16,229 bases of DNA, taken from NCBI GenBank assembly GCA_964387775.1, contig CAYLZO010000114.1:1-16229 (forward strand), in the 5' to 3' direction. The notes under the pieces were generated by a model. The model had not been told where the DNA came from. It saw nothing but the letters and a program-made list of their open reading frames with translations, and made no database searches. The position numbers were made by a program, and so were the translations under genes. Below are positions 1-7,157 of this stretch, piece by piece (within the stretch, counting starts at the first letter, position 1; each line of letters opens with the position of its first letter). The stretch comes from CAYLZO01 sp964387775 (GTDB taxonomy: Bacteria; Chloroflexota; Anaerolineae; JAAYZQ01).

Positions 1-1
1 G

Positions 2-2977
2 GTGGGCGCGGTGAGTCGAGACGCGTGGCGGGCGCTGGTCGGGGCCTTGCTGGCGGCGGTGCTGGCCGCCCTGGCCGTCGTGGCCTGGCTGCGAAGGCCG
101 CCTGCTCCGGTGCCGCCCCTGGATGTGCCCCTGGCCGCGGACAAGTCGCTGGGCGTCAACGCCGACCTGGGCACGCTCGACGCCGGGGAGCGGGAGGCGA
201 CCCTGGTGGCGATGGAGGCCGCCGGCTTTCGCTGGCTGCGCCAGCGCTTCCCCTGGGATGCCCTCGAGCCCGAGCCGGGCGCCTACGACTGGGCGGTTTG
301 GGACGAGATCGTCGAGGGGGCGACTCAACATAATTTGCAGCTCATCGCCGTGCTGGATGGCTCGCCGGCGTGGGCCAGGGCAGGGGAGGACGCGGGGAAT
401 CCGCTGGCCCCGCCGGTCGAGGCGCGGGACTATGGGGCGTTCGTGGCCGCCTTTGCGGCGCGCTACGGCGACCGGATCGACCACTACCAGATCTGGGACG
501 AGCCCAACATCGCCCCGCACTGGGGCGCCCGCGAGAGCCAGGGGCATTCCTCTGGAATCGACCCGGCGGCCTACGCCCGGCTGCTGCGCGAGGGCGCCAT
601 CCAGGTCCGCGCCGCCGACTCGGGGGCCGTCGTGCTGCTGGCGGCCCTGGCGCCCAACGTGGAGCTGGGTGGGGCGAACATGAGCGAGCTGGCCTTCCTC
701 GACGCGCTCTACCGCTGGGGGGCTGCGGAGTGGTTCGACGTCGTAGCTGCTCAGCCCTACGCCTTTGACGCTGCCCTCGATGCCGAGGCCGATCCGGGCC
801 GGCTGAACTGGCAGCGGATCACGCTCCTGCGCGACGTCATGGTGGCCCACGGCGACGTCGAGACGGCGGACTGGGCCGTCTCCTTCGGTTGCGCAAATCG
901 CCAATTTGCGCCACAAAAGGCGGTGGAACAGGCACGCCAGAACTGGTCCTGGCTGGGGCCGATGCTGTGGGCGGCCTGGGCGCCGGGGGACGCCCACGAC
1001 GAGTACGCGCTGTTGAACGGCGAGGGCCAGCCCGGTCCGGTCTACGACGCGCTCTCGGCGCGAGCTCTGGCGGCGCAGTCGGTGGCCCCGCCCGGCGCCT
1101 ATCCTCCCGATCATTCCAGCGGCGAGTACGAGGGCGACTGGCGGATGACCCCCTCCGGTGCGGACATTGGCGCCAGCGGCGACCGCCTGGCGATCCATTT
1201 TCGGGGCACGCGTCTCGATCTGACCGTGCGCCGGGGCGACTATCGCGCCTTCCTGTTCGTCACCGTGGACGGCCAGCCGGCCAACGCCCTGCCCCGCGAC
1301 ACCGCGGGCCGGGCCTACGTCGTTCTCTACGACCCGCTGCACGAAACGGACACGGTCACGCTGGCCCGTGATTTGCCCGAGGAGGAGCACGTGGCCGAGA
1401 TCGTCGCCGAGCGGGGCTGGGGGCAGTGGGCCATTGCCGGCTGGACGGTGGTGAGCGAGACACCCAGAGGAAGGCTGTGGCTGCCCGTTGGCCTGACCCT
1501 CGCTTGCCTGGCTGTTTTGGCTGTGACCGCCCGCCTGTCCTGGCCCCGCCGCCATTTGCTACTGGCTACTTGCCACTCGCTGCTCGGCCGCTATCGCGCC
1601 CTCGACGAGCGCTGGACGCTGGCCGCGACGGCCTCGGCCGCCATTTTGCTTTACGTAACGGTGGGCACGATTCCGAGCCTGGCGGCCCTGGCCCTGCTGG
1701 CGGGGCTGCTCCTGCTCCGCCCGGAGATGGGCCTGCCGCTCATCGCCTTGGCGCTGCCCTTCTACCAGCCGGGCAAGCCGCTGCTGGGCAAGGTGTTCTC
1801 CATGGTCGAGATCCTGACCTGGTTGACGGCGGCGGGCTGGTTGGTCCGGTGGGGAATCAGGAAATTGGGGAATCGGGTATCAGGAAATCGGGGCACGCAC
1901 CACGCACCACGCATCACGCCTCACGCCTCACGCTTCACGTCCCTCGACTGGGGCGTGCTGGCCCTCGTGCTCCTGGGCGCAGCTTCCCTGCTGTGGGCCG
2001 AGCAGGGGCGCGTGGCGGCGCGAGAATTCCGCACGGTGGTGCTGGGAGCGGGCGTTTTCTATGGCCTGCTACGGGCCTTGGTGCGGAGCAGGTGCGATCT
2101 GTGGCGCGTGGCCGATGCCTGGGTGCTCGGCGGGGCGCTGATCGCCGCGGTCGGCGTCTTTCAGTGGGCCTTTGGCGCAAACCTCATCACCGCCGAGGGG
2201 GTGTGGCGGGTGCGGGGCTTCTATGGCTCGCCCAACAACCTGGCCCTCTACCTGGGGCGGGTGTTGCCGCTGAGCGTGGCCGTGGGGGCTTGGGCGCGGG
2301 GCGAGCGGCGCCGCTGGCTCTATGTCCTGGCGGCGCTTTTGATGGCAGCGGCGCTGTTCCTGACCTATTCGCGGGGGGCTTGGCTGCTGGGTGTCCCGGT
2401 GGCCCTGCTCTTTTTGGCGGCGATGCGGAGTCGACGCGCGCTGGCCGTGGCCGTCGGCTTGCTGCTGGTGGCGGCCGTGGTCGTCGTCCTGGTCGTTGGG
2501 GCGGGCCGCCTCACCTCGCTGCTAGACACGACGGAAGGCACGACGTTCTTCCGTATCCAGCTCTGGCAGTCGTCGGTGGCGATGGTGCGGGATCACCCGC
2601 TGCTGGGCGTCGGCCTCGACAACTTTTTGTACGAGTACCGGACGCGGTACGTGCTGCCCACGGCGTGGGAGGAGTTTAACCTGTCGCATCCGCACAACGT
2701 GGTGCTCGATTTCTGGCTGCGGCTGGGTTTGCCGGGGCTGATGCTGCTCGGCTGGCTGCTGGTGGCCTTTTTCCGGCGCGGCTGGCGTGCCTACCGGCGC
2801 CTGCCCGAGGGTCGCGACCGGCTGCTGGCCCTGGGCCTGATGGCGGGTATGGTCAACTTTTTGGCCCATGGCCTGGTGGACAACGCCTTCTTTTTGGTGG
2901 ACCTGGGCTACGCGTTCATGCTCATGCTGGCCCTAATCACGTATCACGCATCACGCATCACGCATACTGGAGGATAA
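2..2977 (+). CDS. Glycoside-hydrolase-like domain fused to O-antigen ligase/polymerase (Wzy_C) membrane domain
   Basis: This 991-residue protein is a fusion. Residues ~10-30 are a membrane anchor. Residues ~50-360 look like a clan GH-A TIM barrel (GH39/cellulase-like), with the acid/base motif WDEPN (E167). The expected second Glu on strand 7 (usually TEFG) reads VSFG (S294), so hydrolysis may be lost. Residues ~370-480 form a beta-rich, possibly carbohydrate-binding region. From ~490 to the end there are about a dozen hydrophobic helices. They include FYGSPNNLALYLG (from 740) and the loop SHPHN (895-899) followed by a Gly-rich helix, as in WaaL/Wzy-type proteins. The inferred role is polymerisation or ligation of surface glycan. 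GTG at 2 is the first in-frame start visible; GTG at 11 is equally plausible, and the true start could lie outside the window. Four 7-bp-repeat tracts and one hairpin sit inside the gene. The next gene starts 2 nt after its stop. Confidence 0.85.
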   Translation: MGAVSRDAWRALVGALLAAVLAALAVVAWLRRPPAPVPPLDVPLAADKSLGVNADLGTLDAGEREATLVAMEAAGFRWLRQRFPWDALEPEPGAYDWAVWDEIVEGATQHNLQLIAVLDGSPAWARAGEDAGNPLAPPVEARDYGAFVAAFAARYGDRIDHYQIWDEPNIAPHWGARESQGHSSGIDPAAYARLLREGAIQVRAADSGAVVLLAALAPNVELGGANMSELAFLDALYRWGAAEWFDVVAAQPYAFDAALDAEADPGRLNWQRITLLRDVMVAHGDVETADWAVSFGCANRQFAPQKAVEQARQNWSWLGPMLWAAWAPGDAHDEYALLNGEGQPGPVYDALSARALAAQSVAPPGAYPPDHSSGEYEGDWRMTPSGADIGASGDRLAIHFRGTRLDLTVRRGDYRAFLFVTVDGQPANALPRDTAGRAYVVLYDPLHETDTVTLARDLPEEEHVAEIVAERGWGQWAIAGWTVVSETPRGRLWLPVGLTLACLAVLAVTARLSWPRRHLLLATCHSLLGRYRALDERWTLAATASAAILLYVTVGTIPSLAALALLAGLLLLRPEMGLPLIALALPFYQPGKPLLGKVFSMVEILTWLTAAGWLVRWGIRKLGNRVSGNRGTHHAPRITPHASRFTSLDWGVLALVLLGAASLLWAEQGRVAAREFRTVVLGAGVFYGLLRALVRSRCDLWRVADAWVLGGALIAAVGVFQWAFGANLITAEGVWRVRGFYGSPNNLALYLGRVLPLSVAVGAWARGERRRWLYVLAALLMAAALFLTYSRGAWLLGVPVALLFLAAMRSRRALAVAVGLLLVAAVVVVLVVGAGRLTSLLDTTEGTTFFRIQLWQSSVAMVRDHPLLGVGLDNFLYEYRTRYVLPTAWEEFNLSHPHNVVLDFWLRLGLPGLMLLGWLLVAFFRRGWRAYRRLPEGRDRLLALGLMAGMVNFLAHGLVDNAFFLVDLGYAFMLMLALITYHASRITHTGG
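891..911. repeat. Perfect 8-bp inverted repeat inside the hydrolase-like domain
   Basis: GCGCAAAT (891-898) and ATTTGCGC (904-911) are separated by 5 nt. The sequence codes for residues ~297-304 of the fusion protein, directly after the strand where the catalytic nucleophile is expected. Its A/T content is higher than that of the surrounding coding sequence. It may be a small inserted hairpin element. Confidence 0.6.
1556..1583 (+). repeat. Degenerate 7-bp tandem repeat (TTGCTAC type), four units
   Basis: Four consecutive heptamers are readable: TTGCTAC, TGGCTAC, TTGCCAC, TCGCTGC. They lie in a cytoplasmic-looking loop between hydrophobic segments of the first gene (residues ~519-528). The units have drifted, which suggests an old tract. 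Confidence 0.55.
1851..1942 (+). repeat. Composite 7-bp tandem repeats (GGAATCA/GGAAATC type, then CACGCAC type)
   Basis: Positions 1851-1893 are built from GGAATCA, GGAAATT, GGAAATC and similar units with a few 8-nt steps. Positions 1894-1942 are seven consecutive heptamers: CACGCAC twice, CACGCAT, CACGCCT twice, CACGCTT and CACGTCC. The tract codes for a basic, polar loop (residues ~617-647, rich in R, H, N, T) between two membrane helices, just before the ligase core. Confidence 0.8.
2937..2964 (+). repeat. 7-bp tandem repeat (TCACGCA), four units, at the gene 3' end
   Basis: TCACGTA is followed by three exact TCACGCA copies. The tract encodes most of the C-terminal tail of the fusion protein. 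It ends 4 nt before the GGAGG ribosome binding site of the next gene (2969-2973). The unit is the same family as the CACGCAT units at 1894-1942. Confidence 0.8.
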
Positions 2978-2979
2978 CT

Positions 2980-3924
2980 ATGCGCATCTTGATTACCGGC
3001 GGCGCCGGCTTTATCGGCTCCCACCTCTGCGACTACCTGCTGGGCCAGGGCCACGAGGTCATCGCCATGGACAACCTCAGCACCGGCTCGACGGATAACA
3101 TTGCCCACCTGGCCGGGCACGAGCGCTTTGAGTTCATCAAGCACGACGTGACCCACTATGTCTACGTCGCCGGGCCGCTCGATGCTGTGCTGCACCTGGC
3201 CTCGCTGCCGAGCCCGGTGGACTATCTCAACTTTCCCATCCAGACGCTCAAAGTGGGGGCGTTGGGCACCCACAAGGCGCTGGGCCTGGCCAAGGCCAAG
3301 GGCGCGCGCTTTCTGCTGGCCTCGACGTCGGAGGTCTATGGCGATCCGCTGGAACATCCCCAGTCGGAGGATTACTGGGGCAATGTCAACCCCGTCGGGC
3401 CGAGGGGCGTCTACGACGAGTCGAAGCGCTTCGCCGAGGCGCTGGCGATGGCCTACCATCGCTACCACGGGGTGGAGACGCGCATCGTGCGCATCTTTAA
3501 CACCTACGGGCCGCGCATGCGCCTGGACGACGGCCGGGTGGTGCCCAACTTTATCCGCCAGGCGTTGACCGGCGCGCCGCTGACCGTGTACGACGAGGGC
3601 TCGCGAACGCGCAGCTTCTGCTACGTGTCTGACCTGGTGGAAGGCATGGTCCGCCTGCTCCTGTCGGACGAGGTCTATCCGGTCAACATGGGCAATCCCG
3701 ACGAGATGACGATCCTGGAGTTTGCCCACAAGGTGCTGGAGGTGACCGGCAGCGAGTCCGAGATCACCTTTGTGCAGCCCAAGGACGAGCGGACCAGGGA
3801 CGATCCGATGGTCCGGCGGCCCGACATCGGCAAGGCCCAGCGCGTCCTGGGCTGGCAGCCGCTGGTCTCGCTGGAAGAGGGATTGGGTAAGACCATTGAG
3901 TGGTTCCGCACGCGTTTGGACTAG
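2980..3924 (+). CDS. UDP-glucuronate decarboxylase-type SDR (UDP-xylose synthase-like)
   Basis: This 314-residue extended short-chain dehydrogenase probably converts UDP-glucuronate to UDP-xylose with bound NAD+ in the cytosol, supplying a sugar nucleotide to the glycan genes around it. The NAD-binding GGAGFIG lies at residues 7-13, with acidic D31 after the second strand. STSEVYG lies at 115-121 and the catalytic YDESK (Y145, K149) follows. The signatures YWGNVNP, RIFNTYGPRM and DGRVVPNFI match the UXS subgroup closely; dTDP-glucose 4,6-dehydratases and UDP-glucose 4-epimerases differ at these points. The length is typical of a soluble bacterial UXS. GGAGG lies 6 nt before the ATG. The gene follows the first ligase by 2 nt and its 3' end is overlapped by the second ligase. 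A related decarboxylase/epimerase substrate cannot be excluded. Confidence 0.88.
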   Translation: MRILITGGAGFIGSHLCDYLLGQGHEVIAMDNLSTGSTDNIAHLAGHERFEFIKHDVTHYVYVAGPLDAVLHLASLPSPVDYLNFPIQTLKVGALGTHKALGLAKAKGARFLLASTSEVYGDPLEHPQSEDYWGNVNPVGPRGVYDESKRFAEALAMAYHRYHGVETRIVRIFNTYGPRMRLDDGRVVPNFIRQALTGAPLTVYDEGSRTRSFCYVSDLVEGMVRLLLSDEVYPVNMGNPDEMTILEFAHKVLEVTGSESEITFVQPKDERTRDDPMVRRPDIGKAQRVLGWQPLVSLEEGLGKTIEWFRTRLD

Positions 3925-5413
3925 TCAAGGCGCGATCCCGGCCCTGATCCTGGCGCTGGGCGCTGCCCTGGCGATTGCGCTGCTGCCCCTCACGTGGGGG
4001 ATGCTGCTGGTGGTGGGCGGCATGGTCGTCGTTGCCACGCTGATCCGGCCCCAGGTGGGCGTGCTGCTGCTGGCGCCGGCCGTGCCTTTTGGCACGGTGC
4101 GCCAGGTGCAGGTCGGCGTCATGAACGTCGGCCTCACCGAGGCGCTGCTGGCCCTGGTGCTGGCGGCCTGGTTGATGCGCCTGGTGTCTCGCCGGGAGAT
4201 CCGGCTGGCCTGGCCGCCGCTGACCCTGCCCCTGGCGGTTTTCCTGGGCGTGCTGCTGCTGTCCGCGCTGGGGGCCGCAAGCTTGCAGCATAGCCTGAAG
4301 GAGATCCTCAAGTGGGCCGAGGTGTTGGTCCTCTACGTGCTGGTCTGGAACGAGCTGGACGCGCGTTGGACCCGGCTGCTCGTCGGCGTGATCCTGGTCA
4401 GCGGGGCCTTGGCGGCGCTCCACGGCATCTACCAGTTTCTCTTTCAGGTGGGCCCGGAGGGATTCCTCCTCTTTGGCCGCTTTATGCGGGCCTACGGCAC
4501 TTTTGAGCAGCCGAATCCCTACGCCGGCTACCTGGGACTCACGCTGCCGCTGGCCGTAGGGTTCCTGATAGCAGCCGCGTTCTCTTCTTTCACAGGGGAG
4601 TGGCGACCGAAGGGAGGGGGGAGGGGAAAGTGGTTCCTATTTGCCACCGGTTGTGGTGCGTTCATGCTGGCAGCGATGATCATGACCTGGTCGCGGGGCG
4701 CGTGGCTGGGCCTCGCGGCGGCGGTGGGCGGCATGGCCCTGGCCGTGGTGGCGCGGAGTGGTCGGGCGGGGGTCCTGGGGACCGTCTTGGCCCTCATCCT
4801 GCTCTACGGCCTGTTGGCCGGTGGACTTGTCCTGAGCGGAGCCGAGGGGCTGGCCCGCGTGCCGCCGTCCCTGACCCAGCGATTCAGTGATTTCGTCCCC
4901 TACCTGGGTGTGACCGACGTGGAGGGGCTGGAGATCACCGACGCCAACTTTGCCGTGTTGGAGCGGGTCGCTCACTGGCAGGCGGCCTTGGGTATGTGGA
5001 CCGATCATCCCTGGCTGGGCGTGGGCATCGGCAATTACGAGCCGGTCTACGCCGAGTACTCGATCCCCCAGTGGCGGATCGCCCTGGGCCACGCCCACAA
5101 CTACTATCTGAACGTCGGCGCCGAGGCGGGCGTTATCGGGCTGCTGGCCTATTTATTGCTCTGGGGAACGGCCCTGGTACAGGGCTGGCGGGCGACTCGG
5201 CAAGCGTCGGGTTGGCGCTGGGGCGTGGCGTTAGGCGTGTTGGGCGTGCTCATGCACCTGAGCGTCCACAATCTGTTTGACAATCTTTACGTGCACGACA
5301 TGTATCTGCACCTGGCCTTGCTGTTGGGGATCAAGACGGCGGATTGCTTGGATGAACGGATCAAACCAATCCGTTCATCCAAGCAATCTGCGTCATATGG
5401 AGGACATTGTTGA
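3896..5413 (+). CDS. O-antigen ligase/polymerase family membrane protein (Wzy_C)
   Basis: This ~505-residue polytopic membrane protein is the second ligase/polymerase-type protein here. Motifs are FEQPNPYAGY (~203-212), SRGAW (~266-270) and the large-loop GHAHNYYLN (~398-406) followed by a Gly-rich helix. The parallel motifs in the first gene are SPNN, SRGAW and SHPHN. The likely role is transfer or polymerisation of lipid-linked glycan on the outer face of the membrane. The start is uncertain. TTG at 3896 follows GGAAGAGGGA at 3873-3882 (spacing a little long), overlaps the upstream gene by 29 nt and leaves a short N-tail before helix 1. The first in-frame ATG (4001) would cut helix 1. An in-frame ATG at 3770 would add 42 low-quality residues read from the epimerase gene. 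A G-rich insert (residues ~234-244) forms a loop. The 3' end runs through a long hairpin. Confidence 0.82.
   Translation: MSGSARVWTSQGAIPALILALGAALAIALLPLTWGMLLVVGGMVVVATLIRPQVGVLLLAPAVPFGTVRQVQVGVMNVGLTEALLALVLAAWLMRLVSRREIRLAWPPLTLPLAVFLGVLLLSALGAASLQHSLKEILKWAEVLVLYVLVWNELDARWTRLLVGVILVSGALAALHGIYQFLFQVGPEGFLLFGRFMRAYGTFEQPNPYAGYLGLTLPLAVGFLIAAAFSSFTGEWRPKGGGRGKWFLFATGCGAFMLAAMIMTWSRGAWLGLAAAVGGMALAVVARSGRAGVLGTVLALILLYGLLAGGLVLSGAEGLARVPPSLTQRFSDFVPYLGVTDVEGLEITDANFAVLERVAHWQAALGMWTDHPWLGVGIGNYEPVYAEYSIPQWRIALGHAHNYYLNVGAEAGVIGLLAYLLLWGTALVQGWRATRQASGWRWGVALGVLGVLMHLSVHNLFDNLYVHDMYLHLALLLGIKTADCLDERIKPIRSSKQSASYGGHC
4825..4849. repeat. Possible copy of a widespread interspersed element (TTGTCCTGAGCG... 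type)
   Basis: The stretch contains TTGTCCTGAGCGGAGCCGAG and codes for the peptide VLSGAEG in the second ligase. From memory, elements of the form TTGTCCTGAGCGAAG...AAGGG recur in many Chloroflexota and other environmental genomes. Only one copy is in this window, so repetition cannot be shown here. Confidence 0.35.
5342..5388. repeat. Perfect 20-bp inverted repeat (hairpin) at the ligase/GtrA junction
   Basis: The left arm 5342-5361 (starting GATTGCTTGG) and the right arm 5369-5388 (ending CCAAGCAATC) are perfectly complementary around a 7-nt loop (CAAACCA). The flanks can add a few pairs with a bulge. The hairpin encodes part of the ligase C-terminal tail and ends 10 nt before the GGAGG (5399-5403) that serves the next gene. 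There is no T-run after it, so it is not a canonical intrinsic terminator. It may be a mobile hairpin repeat or an RNA processing/stability signal. Confidence 0.85.
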
Positions 5414-5979
5414 TCCGTTTAATCACAACCATCGAGACCCATCCACGCCTGAGTAGGTGGTCATCCCGGATAGGACGCTTGCCGCTCGCCGGTCCTATCT
5501 GGCGCAAGCTCTTGTCCAACTCCAAGGAGCTGAAGCGTTTTCTCAAATTTGCTATCGTGGGAACCATCGGCGCGGTGGTCGATTTTATTGTGTTGAACCT
5601 GATGAAGCTAGTCTTTGAGGGCATCGGCTTGGGCGTGGGCTGGGATCTGTCCCTGGACGCCCATCAGATCCAGTTGGTCGTGGCCAATATCATCTCCTTC
5701 AGCGCCGCTGTGTTGAGCAATTTCACCTGGAATCGGCTGTGGACCTTTCCCGAATCGCGGGAACGGCCGCTGGGCAGCCAGTTGGTCCAGTTTGCCATCG
5801 TCAACGTGCTCGGTTTGGCCATCAACACGGCGATCCTGGTCGGCATGGACCAATACGTCTTTCAGCATTTCGTGTCTGAGCGATTGAGCTACAACTTGGC
5901 CAAGGCGCTGGCCATCGGCGTGGTGCTCTTTTGGAACTTTGGCGCGAACCGCATCTGGACGTACAAGGGGATTGAGTAG
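5407..5979 (+). CDS. GtrA-like family membrane protein
   Basis: This 190-residue protein has an N-terminal cytoplasmic stretch of ~40 residues followed by a four-helix GtrA-like domain. Family signatures visible are FLKFAIVGTIGAVVDF (45-60), SNFTWNRLWTF (104-114) and the closing FWNFGANRIWTYKG (175-188). GtrA-type proteins are thought to move or support undecaprenyl-phosphate-linked sugars across the membrane for surface glycosylation. That fits the flanking ligase and glycosyltransferase genes. The first start is TTG at 5407, overlapping the ligase stop; TTG at 5410 is the alternative. GGAGG at 5399-5403 fits either, with short spacing. The gene is translationally coupled to its upstream neighbour and 12 nt from the next start. 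Confidence 0.85.
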   Translation: MLIRLITTIETHPRLSRWSSRIGRLPLAGPIWRKLLSNSKELKRFLKFAIVGTIGAVVDFIVLNLMKLVFEGIGLGVGWDLSLDAHQIQLVVANIISFSAAVLSNFTWNRLWTFPESRERPLGSQLVQFAIVNVLGLAINTAILVGMDQYVFQHFVSERLSYNLAKALAIGVVLFWNFGANRIWTYKGIE

Positions 5980-5991
5980 AGGCTGGGGCAC

Positions 5992-7146
5992 GTGCGCATC
6001 GGGATCGACTACACGGCGGCGGTGCGGCAGGGGGGCGGCATCGGGCGCTACACGCGCAACCTGGTCCGGGCCCTGGCCGACATCGACCGGGAGAACCGCT
6101 ATCGGCTCTTTATCGCGGCTGGTCGGGGTTTGGGCAACGGGCCGGGCGACTGGCCGGCCAACTTTCGGGTGCACTCCGTGCCCCTCTCTGACCGGTGGAC
6201 GGCGATCCTGTGGCAACGGCTCAAGCTGCCGATCCCGATTCAGGTCGTCACCGGGCCGCTGGATCTCTTTCACTCGCCTGACTTTGTGCTGCCGCCGGTG
6301 GGGCGCACGCCGGCCATCCTGACCGTCCACGACCTCTCGTTCATGCGGGTGCCCGGGCACTTTGTGCCCGGTTTCCGCGAATACCTGGAGGGCGCGGTCC
6401 GCCGGGCCGCAGGCCGGGCGAGCCACATCCTGGCCGACTCGGAAAGCACGCGCCGTGACCTCGTCGAGTTACTGGATGTCGAGCCTGAGGCGGTGACCGT
6501 CGTTTACCCGGGCCTCGAGCCCCGTTTCCGGCCGATTCGGGACCAAGAGGCGTTGGAGCGGGTCCGGGCTCACTACGCGCTGCCGGGGCGTTTCGTGCTG
6601 GGACTGGGCACCCTTCAGCCGCGGAAGAACTTTGGGGGGCTGATCGAGGCGTTCGGGTGCCTGCTGGCCCAACACGGCGACGAGCCGGAAGTTGCCGATG
6701 CGCATTTGGTCATCGCCGGCGGCAAGGGTTGGATGTACGAGGCCCTCCTCGAACTGCCGGAGCGCCTGGGGCTGAACGACCGTGTCCACTTTCCCGGCTT
6801 TGTGGACGACAAAGACCTGCCGGCTCTCTACAACCTGGCGTCGGTTTTTGCCTTTCCCTCGTGGTACGAGGGCTTTGGCATTCCCATCTTGGAGGCCATG
6901 GCCTGCGGCACGCCGGTCGTAGCGGCCGACAACTCGTCGCTGCCAGAGGTCGTCGGTGAAGCCGGCCTCCTGGTGCCTGCCGGTAATCGGGCCGCTCTCG
7001 CCGAAGCGATGGCCCAACTACTCACCGATCGAGCACTCCGCTTGCGGCTGAGGTCGGCGGGCCACGAGCAGGTGCGAGCCTTCACGTGGCACCAGGCTGC
7101 CCGGCAAGTCTTGTCGCTCTACCGACGTTTCGGGCGTAAGAACTGA
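5992..7146 (+). CDS. GT4-family glycosyltransferase (glycosyl transferases group 1)
   Basis: This 384-residue cytosolic or membrane-associated GT-B enzyme is expected to transfer a sugar from a nucleotide donor, probably GDP- or UDP-linked, to a growing lipid-linked glycan. The N-domain opens with MRIGIDYTA and a Gly-rich loop (GGGIGRYTRNL, 14-24). TVHDLSF lies at 111-117. The C-domain has GTLQPRKN (206-213) and the donor-site EX7E (E293, E301) in YEGFGIPILEAMACGTPVV. The arrangement resembles mannosyltransferase-like GT4 proteins, but the acceptor cannot be read from sequence. The start is GTG at 5992, 12 nt after the GtrA stop, with GAGG upstream. It is probably the last gene of the operon, because a 218-bp gap follows. 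Confidence 0.88.
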   Translation: MRIGIDYTAAVRQGGGIGRYTRNLVRALADIDRENRYRLFIAAGRGLGNGPGDWPANFRVHSVPLSDRWTAILWQRLKLPIPIQVVTGPLDLFHSPDFVLPPVGRTPAILTVHDLSFMRVPGHFVPGFREYLEGAVRRAAGRASHILADSESTRRDLVELLDVEPEAVTVVYPGLEPRFRPIRDQEALERVRAHYALPGRFVLGLGTLQPRKNFGGLIEAFGCLLAQHGDEPEVADAHLVIAGGKGWMYEALLELPERLGLNDRVHFPGFVDDKDLPALYNLASVFAFPSWYEGFGIPILEAMACGTPVVAADNSSLPEVVGEAGLLVPAGNRAALAEAMAQLLTDRALRLRLRSAGHEQVRAFTWHQAARQVLSLYRRFGRKN

Positions 7147-7157
7147 AAGACTTGCTT

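Noticed and set aside
2944..3729. Long antisense frames, such as those opposite the epimerase and within the ATPase and GT genes
   Set aside because: They are His/Gln/Arg-rich antisense readings of high-GC codons, overlap strong sense genes entirely and show no family motifs.
3770..3895. Upstream in-frame extension of the second ligase from ATG 3770
   Set aside because: It lies wholly within the UDP-xylose synthase gene, reads as Arg/Ser/Trp-rich out-of-frame sequence and would create a 155-nt overlap. TTG 3896 gives a natural short N-tail.
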